From the NCBI GenBank assembly GCA_947371775.1, contig CANBQX010000031.1, positions 1 through 15,919 of the forward strand: a DNA stretch of 15,919 nt, given 5' to 3'. Below are positions 1-6,673 of this stretch, one piece after another (position 1 is the first letter of the stretch; each line of letters starts with the position of its first letter). Under the pieces are notes generated by a model. It saw nothing but the letters and a program-made list of their open reading frames with translations. It did not search any database and was not told where the DNA came from. The translations under genes and the position numbers were made by a program. This stretch comes from Comamonadaceae bacterium. GTDB taxonomy: Bacteria > Pseudomonadota > Gammaproteobacteria > Burkholderiales > Burkholderiaceae_C.

Positions 1-360
1 ACCGCACAAATCGAACGGGGCACGCCCAAAAATCCGCTGGCGCTGCGGGTGCAGCACAACGGGCTGCGCATTGATGCGCTGGTGGTGTCGCCCCGGATGG
101 CAGAGTTGCATGCGCTCATGCCCTTCAAGGCCGCGCCCGACATGAGCCGCTTTGTGCTTTCGCCCATGCCGGGTCTGCTGGTGCAGGTGGCCGTGGTGCC
201 GGGGCAAAAAGTGCAAGCCGGTGAACGCGTGGCGGTGATCGAAGCCATGAAGATGGAAAACGTGCTCTTTGCCGCCGCCGATGGCGTGGTCAGCAAGGTC
301 ATGGCCTCGCAGGGCGAAAGCCTGTCGGTGGACCAGCCGATTGTGGAGTTCGCGGCATGA
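1..360 (+). CDS. pccA: Propionyl-CoA carboxylase biotin-containing (alpha) subunit, C-terminal part
   Basis: The frame is open from the first base, so the gene begins upstream and only its last 119 residues are seen. These hold the end of the linker (BT) domain and a full biotinyl carrier domain. The motif EAMKMEN carries the lysine that is biotinylated (codon 250-252), 35 residues before the C-terminus, the usual spacing. The sequence before it (LMPFKAAPDMSRF, then LSPMPGLLV) resembles propionyl-CoA carboxylase alpha subunits more than the short acetyl-CoA carboxylase AccB. The enzyme uses ATP and bicarbonate to carboxylate biotin, which then carboxylates propionyl-CoA to methylmalonyl-CoA in the cytoplasm. 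The stop overlaps the next start (ATGA), so the two genes are translationally coupled. The acyl-CoA preference is inferred; a related carboxylase (acetyl-, methylcrotonyl- or geranyl-CoA) is possible. Confidence 0.88.
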   Translation, partial: TAQIERGTPKNPLALRVQHNGLRIDALVVSPRMAELHALMPFKAAPDMSRFVLSPMPGLLVQVAVVPGQKVQAGERVAVIEAMKMENVLFAAADGVVSKVMASQGESLSVDQPIVEFAA

Positions 361-851
361 GCGCGAGCACTGCGCGTCCTTTTCAGGTGCTGGGCGTTCA
401 GCAGATCGCCATCGGCGGGCCCGACAAACGGCGCTTGCAAAAGCTCTGGGTTGAGATGCTGGGATTGCAAATCACCGGCACGTTTCAGAGCGAACGCGAA
501 AACGTCGACGAGGACATTTGCGCCATTGGCACCGGCCCCTTCAAGGTCGAAGTCGATTTGATGCAACCGATCGACCCGGACAAAAAACCGGCGGTCCACA
601 CCACGCCGCTCAACCACATCGGATTGTGGATTGACGACCTGCCCACCGCAGTCCAATGGCTAACAGCGCAGGGCGTGCGCTTTGCGCCCGGCGGCATCCG
701 CAAGGGTGCAGCGGGATTTGATATCTGCTTTTTGCACCCCAAGGCCAATGAGGAATTCCCCATTGCGGGTGAGGGGGTGCTGATTGAGCTGGTGCAAGCG
801 CCCGCCGAAGTGGTCAGCGCCTTCGCGCGTTTGGCACAAGCAGGCAGCTAA
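357..851 (+). CDS. VOC-superfamily protein, probable methylmalonyl-CoA epimerase
   Basis: This 164-residue protein has the two-module vicinal oxygen chelate fold of glyoxalase/epimerase proteins. The first module starts at VQQIAIGG (residues 14-21), the second at NHIGLWIDD (86-94), and the last metal-ligand strand is VLIELVQAP (141-149). His87 and Glu144 match metal ligands of methylmalonyl-CoA epimerase. The first ligand, usually His in an xHIAI motif, is Gln16 here. The start overlaps the pccA stop by 4 bases, which places the protein directly after propionyl-CoA carboxylation. Epimerising (S)- to (R)-methylmalonyl-CoA before the mutase would be the expected next step. The family is easy to recognise but substrate assignment in it is not; a lactoylglutathione-lyase-like or other lyase role remains possible. 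The gene is convergent with the next one, with 23 bases between stop codons. Confidence 0.7.
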   Translation: MSASTARPFQVLGVQQIAIGGPDKRRLQKLWVEMLGLQITGTFQSERENVDEDICAIGTGPFKVEVDLMQPIDPDKKPAVHTTPLNHIGLWIDDLPTAVQWLTAQGVRFAPGGIRKGAAGFDICFLHPKANEEFPIAGEGVLIELVQAPAEVVSAFARLAQAGS

Positions 852-874
852 GTTCGCGGCAAGCGCGAGCGCAC

Positions 875-1576
875 TTACGGCGCTTTGCGCTGGCGGGCCC
901 GTTCCATGGCCGCCAGAATCACCGCTTTTTTGTGGTCCAGCACAGCGGCGTCCGTGATTTGGGAGTGCGCGGCCAGGTTCTCGAGCTTGTCTTGGGCCTG
1001 CGCCGCCTTGGCTGCGCTGTGTGCGGCCCGCGTGTGGCTGCGACGCGTAGTGGCGGCTTGGTAGCGTTGCCGGGCCAGGTCCGCCAAGGGCGCTGACCAG
1101 GCGTCCCATCCGATGGGCGGCGTGCTGTTCGCTGCCTGCCCGTCCGGGCGGGTTGTGACCGTCTCCAGTTGGATGCAGTCCACCGGGCACACCGGCAGGC
1201 ACAGTTCACAGCCCGTGCAATAGGTCTCGATCACCGTGTGCATGCGCTTGTGGGTGCCGAAGATGGCGTCGGTGGGGCAGGCGTCGATGCACAGGGTGCA
1301 GCCTATGCACCAGTTCTCGTCGATGAAGGCCACGGTGCGCGGGCCCTCCAGGCCAAATTCCGGGTTCAGCGGTTTGGGATCGGTGCGCAGAATGGCGGCC
1401 AGCCGCTGCACCCCCTGGGCGCCGCCGGGCGGACATTGGTTGATGTCCGCCTCGCCCCGCGCCATGGCTTGGGCGTACCCGGCGCAGTCCGGATAGCCGC
1501 AACGGGTGCACTGGGTTTGCGGAAGCGCGTCGAGCAGACGGCCGGCTACCACGCCTTCGCCGGTCTGCTCTGCCAT
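875..1576 (-). CDS. rnfB: RnfB/RsxB-like soluble ferredoxin (three predicted 4Fe-4S clusters)
   Basis: The 233-residue protein has the Fe-S domain of RnfB: Cys23, Cys26, Cys31 and Cys48 in a CxxCGYPDC...C pattern. Two classical ferredoxin motifs follow, Cys90/93/96/100 and Cys120/123/126/130. The hydrophobic N-terminal anchor of true Rnf-complex RnfB is missing, and no rnfA, C, D, G or E is nearby. It is therefore probably a soluble cytoplasmic electron carrier, as found in other betaproteobacteria. Residues from about 150 to the end are Ala/Arg/Lys-rich without recognised domains. The ATG shares one base with the phaZ stop (TAATG on the minus strand). An AAGG seven bases upstream, made by the last Lys-Ala codons of phaZ, can serve as ribosome binding site. 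Translation is therefore likely coupled to phaZ. The redox partner is unknown. Confidence 0.85.
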   Translation of the reverse strand: MAEQTGEGVVAGRLLDALPQTQCTRCGYPDCAGYAQAMARGEADINQCPPGGAQGVQRLAAILRTDPKPLNPEFGLEGPRTVAFIDENWCIGCTLCIDACPTDAIFGTHKRMHTVIETYCTGCELCLPVCPVDCIQLETVTTRPDGQAANSTPPIGWDAWSAPLADLARQRYQAATTRRSHTRAAHSAAKAAQAQDKLENLAAHSQITDAAVLDHKKAVILAAMERARQRKAP

Positions 1577-3033
1577 TACTTGGCCTTGGCTGCCTTTTTC
1601 GCAGCCGCTTTCGGGGCGGCCGGGGCTTTTGCGGGCACCGCTTTGGCTGCGACCACGGTGGCAGGTTTGGCCACCGCCACGCTGCGTTTGACTGCCGGCT
1701 TGGTGGCGGCTTTTACTGCCGCTTTGGGAGCGGGCGCCGCCTTAGCGACAACTTGCGTTTTGGGCGTTGCAGCTTGGTGCGACAGAATGAAAGAGCGCAC
1801 CTCGGGGTACACCAGCTCCCGCCAACGGCGGCCGGAGAAGATGCCGTAGTGGCCGGCACCTTTGGCTTCAAAGTGGCGTTGCTGCCCGCGAACCACGCCG
1901 GTGCAAATCTCGTGCACGGCACGGGTCTGGCCGGAGCCGGAAATATCGTCCAGCTCGCCTTCGACCGACATCAGCGCGGTGGTGGTGATGGCCGACGGGC
2001 GCACGCGCTCGACCTTGCCGCTGGGCGATTTCACGTCCCAGGTGCCGTTGACCAGGCTGAAGTCCTGGAACACGACCTTGATGGTTTCGAGGTAGTAGTC
2101 GGCGTCCATATCGAGCACGGCGTTGTACTCGTCGTAGAACTTGCGGTGGGCTTCGGTGCTGACGTCGTCGCCCTTGATCAGGTCTTTGAAGTAGTCGTAG
2201 TGGCTCTTGGCGTGGTGGTCCGGGTTCATGGCCACAAAGCCGGTGTGCTGCAAGAAGCCGGGGTAGACGCGACGGCCAGCGCCGGGGAAGTTGCTCGGCA
2301 CGCGGTAGATCACGTTGTTCTCGAACCACTCGTAGCTCTTGTTCATCGCCAGGTTGTTGACGGCGGTGGGGGACTTGCGTGCATCGATGGGGCCGCCCAT
2401 CATGGTCATGGTCAAAGGGGTTTTTTCACCACGACCCGCCATCAGCGAAACGGCAGCCAGCACCGGCACGGTGGGCTGGCACACGCTCATCACATGGCAG
2501 TTGCCGTATTTGGCTTGCACATGGCGGATGAACTCTTGCACGTAGTTCACATAGTCGTCGAGGTGGAATTCACCTTCGCTCAAGGGCACGGTGCGGGCGT
2601 TTTTCCAGTCGGTGATGTAGACCTTGTGGTCTTGCAGCATGGTTTTTGCCGTGTCGCGCAGGAGGGTGGCGTAGTGGCCAGACAGGGGTGCCACGATCAA
2701 CACCACGGGCTGGTGTTTGATTTTCTGCAGCGTGGCCGAATCGTCGGTCAGACGCTTGAAGCGAATCAGCTCGCAAAACGGTTTGGTGACTTCAATGCGC
2801 TGTTGAACAGCGACTTCCACGCCATCGACATCGATAGAGCGGATACCGAACTCTGGCTTTTCGTAGTCCTTGCCCAGGCGGTGCATCAGGTCGTAACCGG
2901 CCGACATGCGCTGAGAAAAAGGCGTTTGGCCCACCGGGGACAGGGGGTTGGACAGCGATTTGGCGGCAAAACTGGCCAAATCGGAGAACGGCTCCATGAG
3001 GGCGCGTTGGGTCTCGTAAAGCTGGTAGAGCAT
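1576..3033 (-). CDS. phaZ: Intracellular polyhydroxybutyrate depolymerase with basic C-terminal tail
   Basis: This enzyme hydrolyses native PHB granules in the cytoplasm, releasing hydroxybutyrate units for energy. The 485-residue protein matches the PhaZa1-type depolymerase of Ralstonia eutropha. Its nucleophile is a cysteine in place of serine (Cys185 in MSVCQPT), with Asp362/363 (EGELDD) and His395 (GAGHYG) completing the triad. The catalytic part ends near residue 419, the full length I recall for the R. eutropha enzyme. A further 66 residues follow, rich in Ala, Lys and Pro, with 14 Lys, one Arg and no acidic residue. I chose the ATG at 3033 because it gives the family N-terminus (MLYQLYETQ) and has AGGA upstream; a TTG at 3066 would lie inside the promoter. 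It follows the aminotransferase by 78 bases and overlaps rnfB. The role of the tail is inferred: granule-to-DNA or polyphosphate contact. Confidence 0.93.
   Translation of the reverse strand: MLYQLYETQRALMEPFSDLASFAAKSLSNPLSPVGQTPFSQRMSAGYDLMHRLGKDYEKPEFGIRSIDVDGVEVAVQQRIEVTKPFCELIRFKRLTDDSATLQKIKHQPVVLIVAPLSGHYATLLRDTAKTMLQDHKVYITDWKNARTVPLSEGEFHLDDYVNYVQEFIRHVQAKYGNCHVMSVCQPTVPVLAAVSLMAGRGEKTPLTMTMMGGPIDARKSPTAVNNLAMNKSYEWFENNVIYRVPSNFPGAGRRVYPGFLQHTGFVAMNPDHHAKSHYDYFKDLIKGDDVSTEAHRKFYDEYNAVLDMDADYYLETIKVVFQDFSLVNGTWDVKSPSGKVERVRPSAITTTALMSVEGELDDISGSGQTRAVHEICTGVVRGQQRHFEAKGAGHYGIFSGRRWRELVYPEVRSFILSHQAATPKTQVVAKAAPAPKAAVKAATKPAVKRSVAVAKPATVVAAKAVPAKAPAAPKAAAKKAAKAK
1579..1776 (-). other. 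Lys/Ala/Pro-rich low-complexity tail of PhaZ
   Basis: This stretch encodes residues 420-485 of PhaZ. It is built from loose AKP, AAK and PAK repeats. It carries a net charge of about +15 and resembles histone H1-like or PhaF/PhaM C-termini. The composition is seen directly; nucleic-acid or polyphosphate binding is inference. Confidence 0.8.
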
Positions 3034-3055
3034 GCGGTGTCCTGGTAAAAAAATG

Positions 3056-3066
3056 TTGCAGTGCAA
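3056..3066. promoter_or_regulatory. Palindromic operator candidate upstream of phaZ (PhaR-like)
   Basis: The sequence TTGCAGTGCAA is a perfect 5+1+5 palindrome. It lies 22 bases upstream of the phaZ start and just downstream of the -10 element, covering the expected transcription start. That is where a repressor would block transcription. TTGCA/TGCAA dyads resemble the TGC-rich sites bound by the PHA-sensing repressor PhaR. Identity with PhaR is inferred from gene function and site composition. Confidence 0.5.
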
Positions 3067-3093
3067 TATAACAGTTTTAAGACGCCCCGTCAG
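3065..3093 (-). promoter_or_regulatory. phaZ promoter (sigma70-type)
   Basis: On the minus strand, CTGACG (3088-3093) is followed by a 17-base spacer and TATATT (3065-3070). These match the -35 and -10 consensus at 4 and 5 of 6 positions. The -10 overlaps the TTGCA palindrome by two bases. This suggests phaZ-rnfB is transcribed independently of the aminotransferase gene. Confidence 0.5.
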
Positions 3094-3098
3094 GCGCC
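3081..3098 (-). terminator. Weak hairpin after the aminotransferase gene
   Basis: Read on the minus strand, GGCGCC and GGCGTC form a six-pair stem (one G-U) around a six-base loop, followed by only UU and then AAAA. It begins 13 bases after the aminotransferase stop. The U-tract is poor and the loop contains the phaZ -35 hexamer, so termination is likely partial if it occurs. Confidence 0.25.
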
Positions 3099-3111
3099 GT
3101 TTTCACCCGGG

Positions 3112-4308
3112 TTACACCACTTTGGCAATAGCCTGACAGACGTAAGCGATGTTTTTGCTGTTGAGCGCGGCCACGCACATGCGGCCGGTGTCGGTGCCGT
3201 ACACGCCAAACTCGCTGCGCAGTCGCACCATTTGGTCTTTGCTCAAGCCGGAATAGCTGAACATGCCGATCTGGGTGGTGATGAAACCCATGTCCTGCGT
3301 CACACCCGCCGCTTTGAGGCCATCCACCAGGCTTTGGCGCATGGCTTTGATGCGCACGCGCATTTCGCCCAGTTCTTTTTCCCACAGGGCGCGCAGCTCG
3401 GGGTTGCCCAGCACGGCCGCCACGATGGCGCCGCCGTGGATGGGCGGGTTGGAGTAGTTGGTGCGGATGGCGATCTTGAGCTGGCTGAGCACGCGCGAGG
3501 CTTCTTCCTTGCTGTCGCACAGCACCGACAGCGCGCCGACGCGCTCACCGTAGAGGCTGAAGCTCTTGGAAAAAGAGGTGGAGACCAAAAAGCTCAGGCC
3601 CGCGGCCACAAACTTGGCAATCACCGCGCCGTCTTCGGCAATGCCATGGCCAAAGCCTTGGTAGGCCATGTCCAAAAATGCCGTCAGATTGCGCGCTTTG
3701 ACAGTGGCGACCACCTGGTCCCATTGCGCGGGGGTGATGTCGTAGCCGGTGGGGTTGTGGCAGCAGGCGTGCAAAACGACGATGGTGCCTGCGTCGGCGG
3801 CCTGGAGGCTGGCGAGCATGCCCTCGAAGTTGACGCCACGCTTGGCTGCGTCGTAATAGGCATAGGTGTCCACCACAAAACCCGCATTGGTAAACAGCGC
3901 ACGGTGGTTTTCCCAGCTGGGGTCAGAGATCAGCACCTTGGCGCCAGCGCGCAGGTGCTTGAGGAAGTCTGCACCAATCTTGAGGCCGCCGGTGCCGCCA
4001 ATGGCTTGCACGGTGGCCACGCGGCCCGAGGTGACGGGCTCGGAATCCAGACCGAACACCAGGCCTTTGACCGCTGCGTCGTAGGCGGCGATGCCGTCAA
4101 TGGGCAAGTAGCCGCGCGCCGTCGGCGTGGACATCATGGTTTTTTCAGCGGCTTGCACGCATTGCAGCAGGGGCAGCTTGCCGTTGTCGTCGAAATACAC
4201 GCCCACGCCGAGGTTGACCTTGTTGGGGTTGGTGTCAGCATTGAATTGTTCGTTCAGACCCAGAATCGGGTCGCGCGGGGCCATTTCGACGGCAGAAAAG
4301 AGAGACAT
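3112..4308 (-). CDS. tyrB: Aromatic amino acid / aspartate aminotransferase
   Basis: This is a 398-residue fold-type I, PLP-dependent aminotransferase of the AspC/TyrB family, close to the 397-residue E. coli TyrB. The PLP lysine is Lys248 in SFSKSFSLYGERVG. Asn185 (NPTG), Asp213, Tyr216 and Arg256 match cofactor-binding positions, and Arg377 (TGRMCVAAL) is the substrate alpha-carboxylate arginine. It exchanges amino groups between glutamate and aromatic 2-oxo acids or oxaloacetate in the cytoplasm. The start at 4308 gives the family N-terminus (MSLFSAVEMAPRDP) and has AGGA upstream; the frame stays open to 4494 but that part has no family resemblance. It is divergent from uvrB and precedes phaZ on the same strand. 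Aromatic versus aspartate preference cannot be settled from sequence, so the symbol is provisional. Confidence 0.9.
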   Translation of the reverse strand: MSLFSAVEMAPRDPILGLNEQFNADTNPNKVNLGVGVYFDDNGKLPLLQCVQAAEKTMMSTPTARGYLPIDGIAAYDAAVKGLVFGLDSEPVTSGRVATVQAIGGTGGLKIGADFLKHLRAGAKVLISDPSWENHRALFTNAGFVVDTYAYYDAAKRGVNFEGMLASLQAADAGTIVVLHACCHNPTGYDITPAQWDQVVATVKARNLTAFLDMAYQGFGHGIAEDGAVIAKFVAAGLSFLVSTSFSKSFSLYGERVGALSVLCDSKEEASRVLSQLKIAIRTNYSNPPIHGGAIVAAVLGNPELRALWEKELGEMRVRIKAMRQSLVDGLKAAGVTQDMGFITTQIGMFSYSGLSKDQMVRLRSEFGVYGTDTGRMCVAALNSKNIAYVCQAIAKVV

Positions 4309-4369
4309 GAAGAGATCCTGAAGGGGAAGGACAAAAACGCGGTGAGAGATTGACCGCGGCAAGCCTTTA

Positions 4370-4397
4370 ATTTTACCGCCCCGTCCGCACATGTCTT
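4370..4397 (-). promoter_or_regulatory. Candidate promoter of the aminotransferase gene
   Basis: On the minus strand, AAGACA (4392-4397), a 16-base spacer and TAAAAT (4370-4375) match the -35 and -10 consensus at 4 and 5 of 6 positions. This leaves an untranslated leader of about 55 bases. No equally good promoter for uvrB is visible on the other strand of this 142-base divergent region. Confidence 0.4.
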
Positions 4398-4450
4398 GGG
4401 TCAAGCTGCGACCTGCGCTAAGCTTCCCGCCCCTTTCTAAGCAGGTTTCT

Positions 4451-6559
4451 ATGTCCGACCTTGTTGAAGTCACTGCCCCGGCCCTGCCAGGCACCTTTGT
4501 GACCTACGCTGACTCTCCGTTCGAGCTGTACCAGCCCTATCCGCCCGCAGGCGACCAGCCCGAGGCCATTGACAAGCTGGTGGAAGGCGTGAACGACGGT
4601 GAAGTGTTCCAGACCCTGCTGGGCGTGACCGGCTCGGGCAAAACCTTCACCATGGCCAATGTGATTGCCCGCCTGGGCCGTCCCGCCATTGTGTTTGCCC
4701 CCAACAAGACGCTGGCAGCGCAGCTCTACAGCGAGTTCCGCGAGTTTTTTCCCAAGAACGCGGTGGAGTACTTCGTCAGCTACTACGACTACTACCAGCC
4801 CGAGGCCTATGTGCCCCAGCGCGACCTGTTTATTGAAAAAGACTCGGCGATCAATGAGCACATTGAGCAAATGCGCCTGTCCTGTACCAAAAGCGTGCTG
4901 GAGCGGCGCGATGTGGTGATCGTGGCCACGGTCTCGGCGATCTACGGTATCGGCCAGCCCGAGGCGTACCACAAGATGATCATGACGCTGCGTGAGGGCG
5001 ACAAGCTCGGTCAGCGCGACATGATCATCCAGCTGGTGCGCATGCAGTACCAGCGCAACGACATGGATTTCTCGCGCGGCACTTTCCGCGTGCGGGGCGA
5101 CACCATCGACATCTTTCCGGCCGAGCACTCCGAGATGGCCATCCGTGTCGAACTGTTTGACGATGAGATTGAGTCCCTGCAGCTGTTTGACCCACTGACG
5201 GGCCGCATCCGGCAAAAGATTCCGCGCTTTACGGTCTACCCCAGCAGCCACTATGTGACGCCGCGCGAGCAAGTGCTGATGGCGGTCGAGACAATCAAGA
5301 TCGAGCTGGCAGACCGGCTCAAAGAGTTTGTGAGCCAAGGCAAGCTGGTCGAAGCCCAGCGGCTCGAACAGCGCACCCGCTTTGACCTGGAAATGCTCTC
5401 CGAAGTGGGCCATTGCAAGGGCATTGAGAACTACTCGCGCCACCTCTCGGGCAGTGCGCCCGGCGAGCCTCCGGCCACCTTGACGGACTACCTGCCCAAA
5501 GACGCGGTGATGTTTTTGGACGAAAGCCATGTGCTAATCGGCCAGTTTGGCGGCATGTACAACGGCGACCGCTCGCGCAAGACGACCCTGGTGGAATACG
5601 GCTTTCGTCTGCCCAGTGCGTTGGACAACCGGCCGCTCAAGTTTGAAGAGTTCGAAACCAAGATGCGCCAGGCCATCTTTGTCTCGGCCACCCCCGCGCA
5701 ATGGGAAAAAGACCACGCGGGCCAGGTCGTCGAACAAGTGGTGCGCCCCACGGGTCTGGTCGACCCCGAAGTCGAGGTGCGCCCCGCCACCAGCCAGGTG
5801 GACGATGTGCTGCAGGAAATCCGCATCCGGGTGGAAAAAAACGAGCGCGTGCTGATCACCACCCTGACCAAGCGCATGGCCGAGCAGTTGACCGATTACC
5901 TGAGCGACAACGGTGTGAAAGTGCGCTACCTGCACAGCGACGTGGACACGGTGGAGCGGGTCGAGATACTGCGCGACCTGCGCCTGGGCACCTTTGACGT
6001 GCTGGTGGGTATCAACCTATTGCGCGAGGGCCTGGACATTCCAGAGGTGTCGCTGGTGGCGATTCTGGACGCGGACAAAGAGGGCTTTTTGCGATCGGAG
6101 CGTTCACTCATCCAAACCATTGGGCGTGCGGCGCGCAATTTGGAAGGGCGGGCGATTTTGTACGCCGACAAAATCACCGATTCCATGGCGCGTGCCATGG
6201 GCGAGACCGAGCGGCGGCGCAACAAACAGATCGCCCACAACCTGGAGCGCGGTATCACCCCGCGCGCCATTGTGAAAAAAGTGCGCGACCTGATCGACGG
6301 CGTCTACAGCGAAAAAGCCGGCAAAGAGGCCGAGCGTCTGGAGCGCGACGCGATGCAGCGTGCGCAAGTGGAAGACATGAGCGAAAAAGACGTGGCCCGC
6401 GAGATCAAACGCCTGGAGAAACTCATGATGGAGCACGCCCGCAACCTGGAATTCGAAAAAGCCGCCCGGGTGCGCGACCAGTTGGGCATCCTCAAGGCGC
6501 AAGCATTTGGCGCGCCAGGGCTGGACAATATCGTGGTACTGCCTCTGAAAGCGGGCTAA
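4451..6559 (+). CDS. uvrB: UvrABC excinuclease subunit B
   Basis: UvrB is the damage-verifying helicase of nucleotide excision repair; it receives damaged DNA from UvrA and recruits UvrC. The 702-residue product carries Walker A (GVTGSGKT, 58-65), the beta-hairpin that locks onto the strand (YYDYYQPEAY, 111-120), the helicase II motif (DESH, 357-360), a C-terminal helicase lobe with the conserved GINLLREGLD and QTIGRAARN motifs, and the UVR domain near the C-terminus (LEFEKAARVRDQL) that contacts UvrC. E. coli UvrB has 673 residues. I chose the ATG at 4451 over one at 4391 because it has AGG six bases upstream and avoids 20 residues without family character. No LexA-type CTGT-N8-ACAG site is visible upstream, so SOS control is not supported here. 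It is divergent from the aminotransferase gene. Confidence 0.97.
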   Translation: MSDLVEVTAPALPGTFVTYADSPFELYQPYPPAGDQPEAIDKLVEGVNDGEVFQTLLGVTGSGKTFTMANVIARLGRPAIVFAPNKTLAAQLYSEFREFFPKNAVEYFVSYYDYYQPEAYVPQRDLFIEKDSAINEHIEQMRLSCTKSVLERRDVVIVATVSAIYGIGQPEAYHKMIMTLREGDKLGQRDMIIQLVRMQYQRNDMDFSRGTFRVRGDTIDIFPAEHSEMAIRVELFDDEIESLQLFDPLTGRIRQKIPRFTVYPSSHYVTPREQVLMAVETIKIELADRLKEFVSQGKLVEAQRLEQRTRFDLEMLSEVGHCKGIENYSRHLSGSAPGEPPATLTDYLPKDAVMFLDESHVLIGQFGGMYNGDRSRKTTLVEYGFRLPSALDNRPLKFEEFETKMRQAIFVSATPAQWEKDHAGQVVEQVVRPTGLVDPEVEVRPATSQVDDVLQEIRIRVEKNERVLITTLTKRMAEQLTDYLSDNGVKVRYLHSDVDTVERVEILRDLRLGTFDVLVGINLLREGLDIPEVSLVAILDADKEGFLRSERSLIQTIGRAARNLEGRAILYADKITDSMARAMGETERRRNKQIAHNLERGITPRAIVKKVRDLIDGVYSEKAGKEAERLERDAMQRAQVEDMSEKDVAREIKRLEKLMMEHARNLEFEKAARVRDQLGILKAQAFGAPGLDNIVVLPLKAG

Positions 6560-6582
6560 ACAGACGCATGAAATTATTTTGT

Positions 6583-6594
6583 GACTGATCAGTC
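6583..6594. repeat. Perfect 12-bp palindrome upstream of iscR
   Basis: GACTGATCAGTC is its own reverse complement. It has no loop, so it is more likely a protein-binding dyad than a terminator for uvrB. It sits 34 bases upstream of the IscR-type site. The factor that would bind it is unknown. Confidence 0.45.
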
Positions 6595-6626
6595 TATGTA
6601 TCCGAGTAAAACAGTGGGACGTTGGG

Positions 6627-6632
6627 TATACT
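6627..6632 (+). promoter_or_regulatory. -10 element of the isc operon promoter
   Basis: TATACT matches the sigma70 -10 consensus at five of six positions and lies 47 bases before the iscR ATG. No good -35 is seen at 16-18 bases upstream (the best is GAGTAA). The -10 overlaps the IscR-type operator, as expected for an autorepressed promoter. Confidence 0.5.
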
Positions 6633-6652
6633 CGACACCGTTAGTCAACTAA
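6628..6652. promoter_or_regulatory. IscR type 1 binding site
   Basis: The left half ATACTCGAC and right half TAGTCAACTA fit the arms of the 25-bp type 1 IscR site known from E. coli (ATASYYGAC and YAGTCRRSTA). About 20 of 25 positions agree, and mismatches are almost all in the centre. The site overlaps the -10 and lies 21 bases before the iscR start. Holo-IscR bound here would repress the whole isc operon when Fe-S clusters are abundant. The match is to the consensus as I remember it. Confidence 0.75.
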
Positions 6653-6673
6653 GTCCGTTTCCAGGAGTTTGTG

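Noticed and set aside
861..885. AAGCGC...GCGCTT inverted repeat between the VOC and rnfB genes
   Set aside because: The stem is short, the loop is 13 bases and there is no T-run; not supported as a terminator.
1753..3048. 431-codon open frame on the + strand opposite phaZ
   Set aside because: It is a shadow of GC-rich codon bias. The minus-strand frame has a full family match with a catalytic triad; this one is His/Val/Gly-rich with no recognisable domain.
3034..3066. Upstream TTG start for phaZ
   Set aside because: It would lie in the operator at the -10, before any plausible transcript leader, and adds residues not typical of the family; the ATG at 3033 has AGGA upstream.
3061..4353. 430-codon open frame opposite the aminotransferase
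   Set aside because: It is the antisense of a well-supported PLP enzyme, with no motif or ribosome binding site of its own.
4391..4450. Upstream ATG start for uvrB
   Set aside because: The added 20 residues lack family resemblance, and the ATG at 4451 has a better ribosome binding site.
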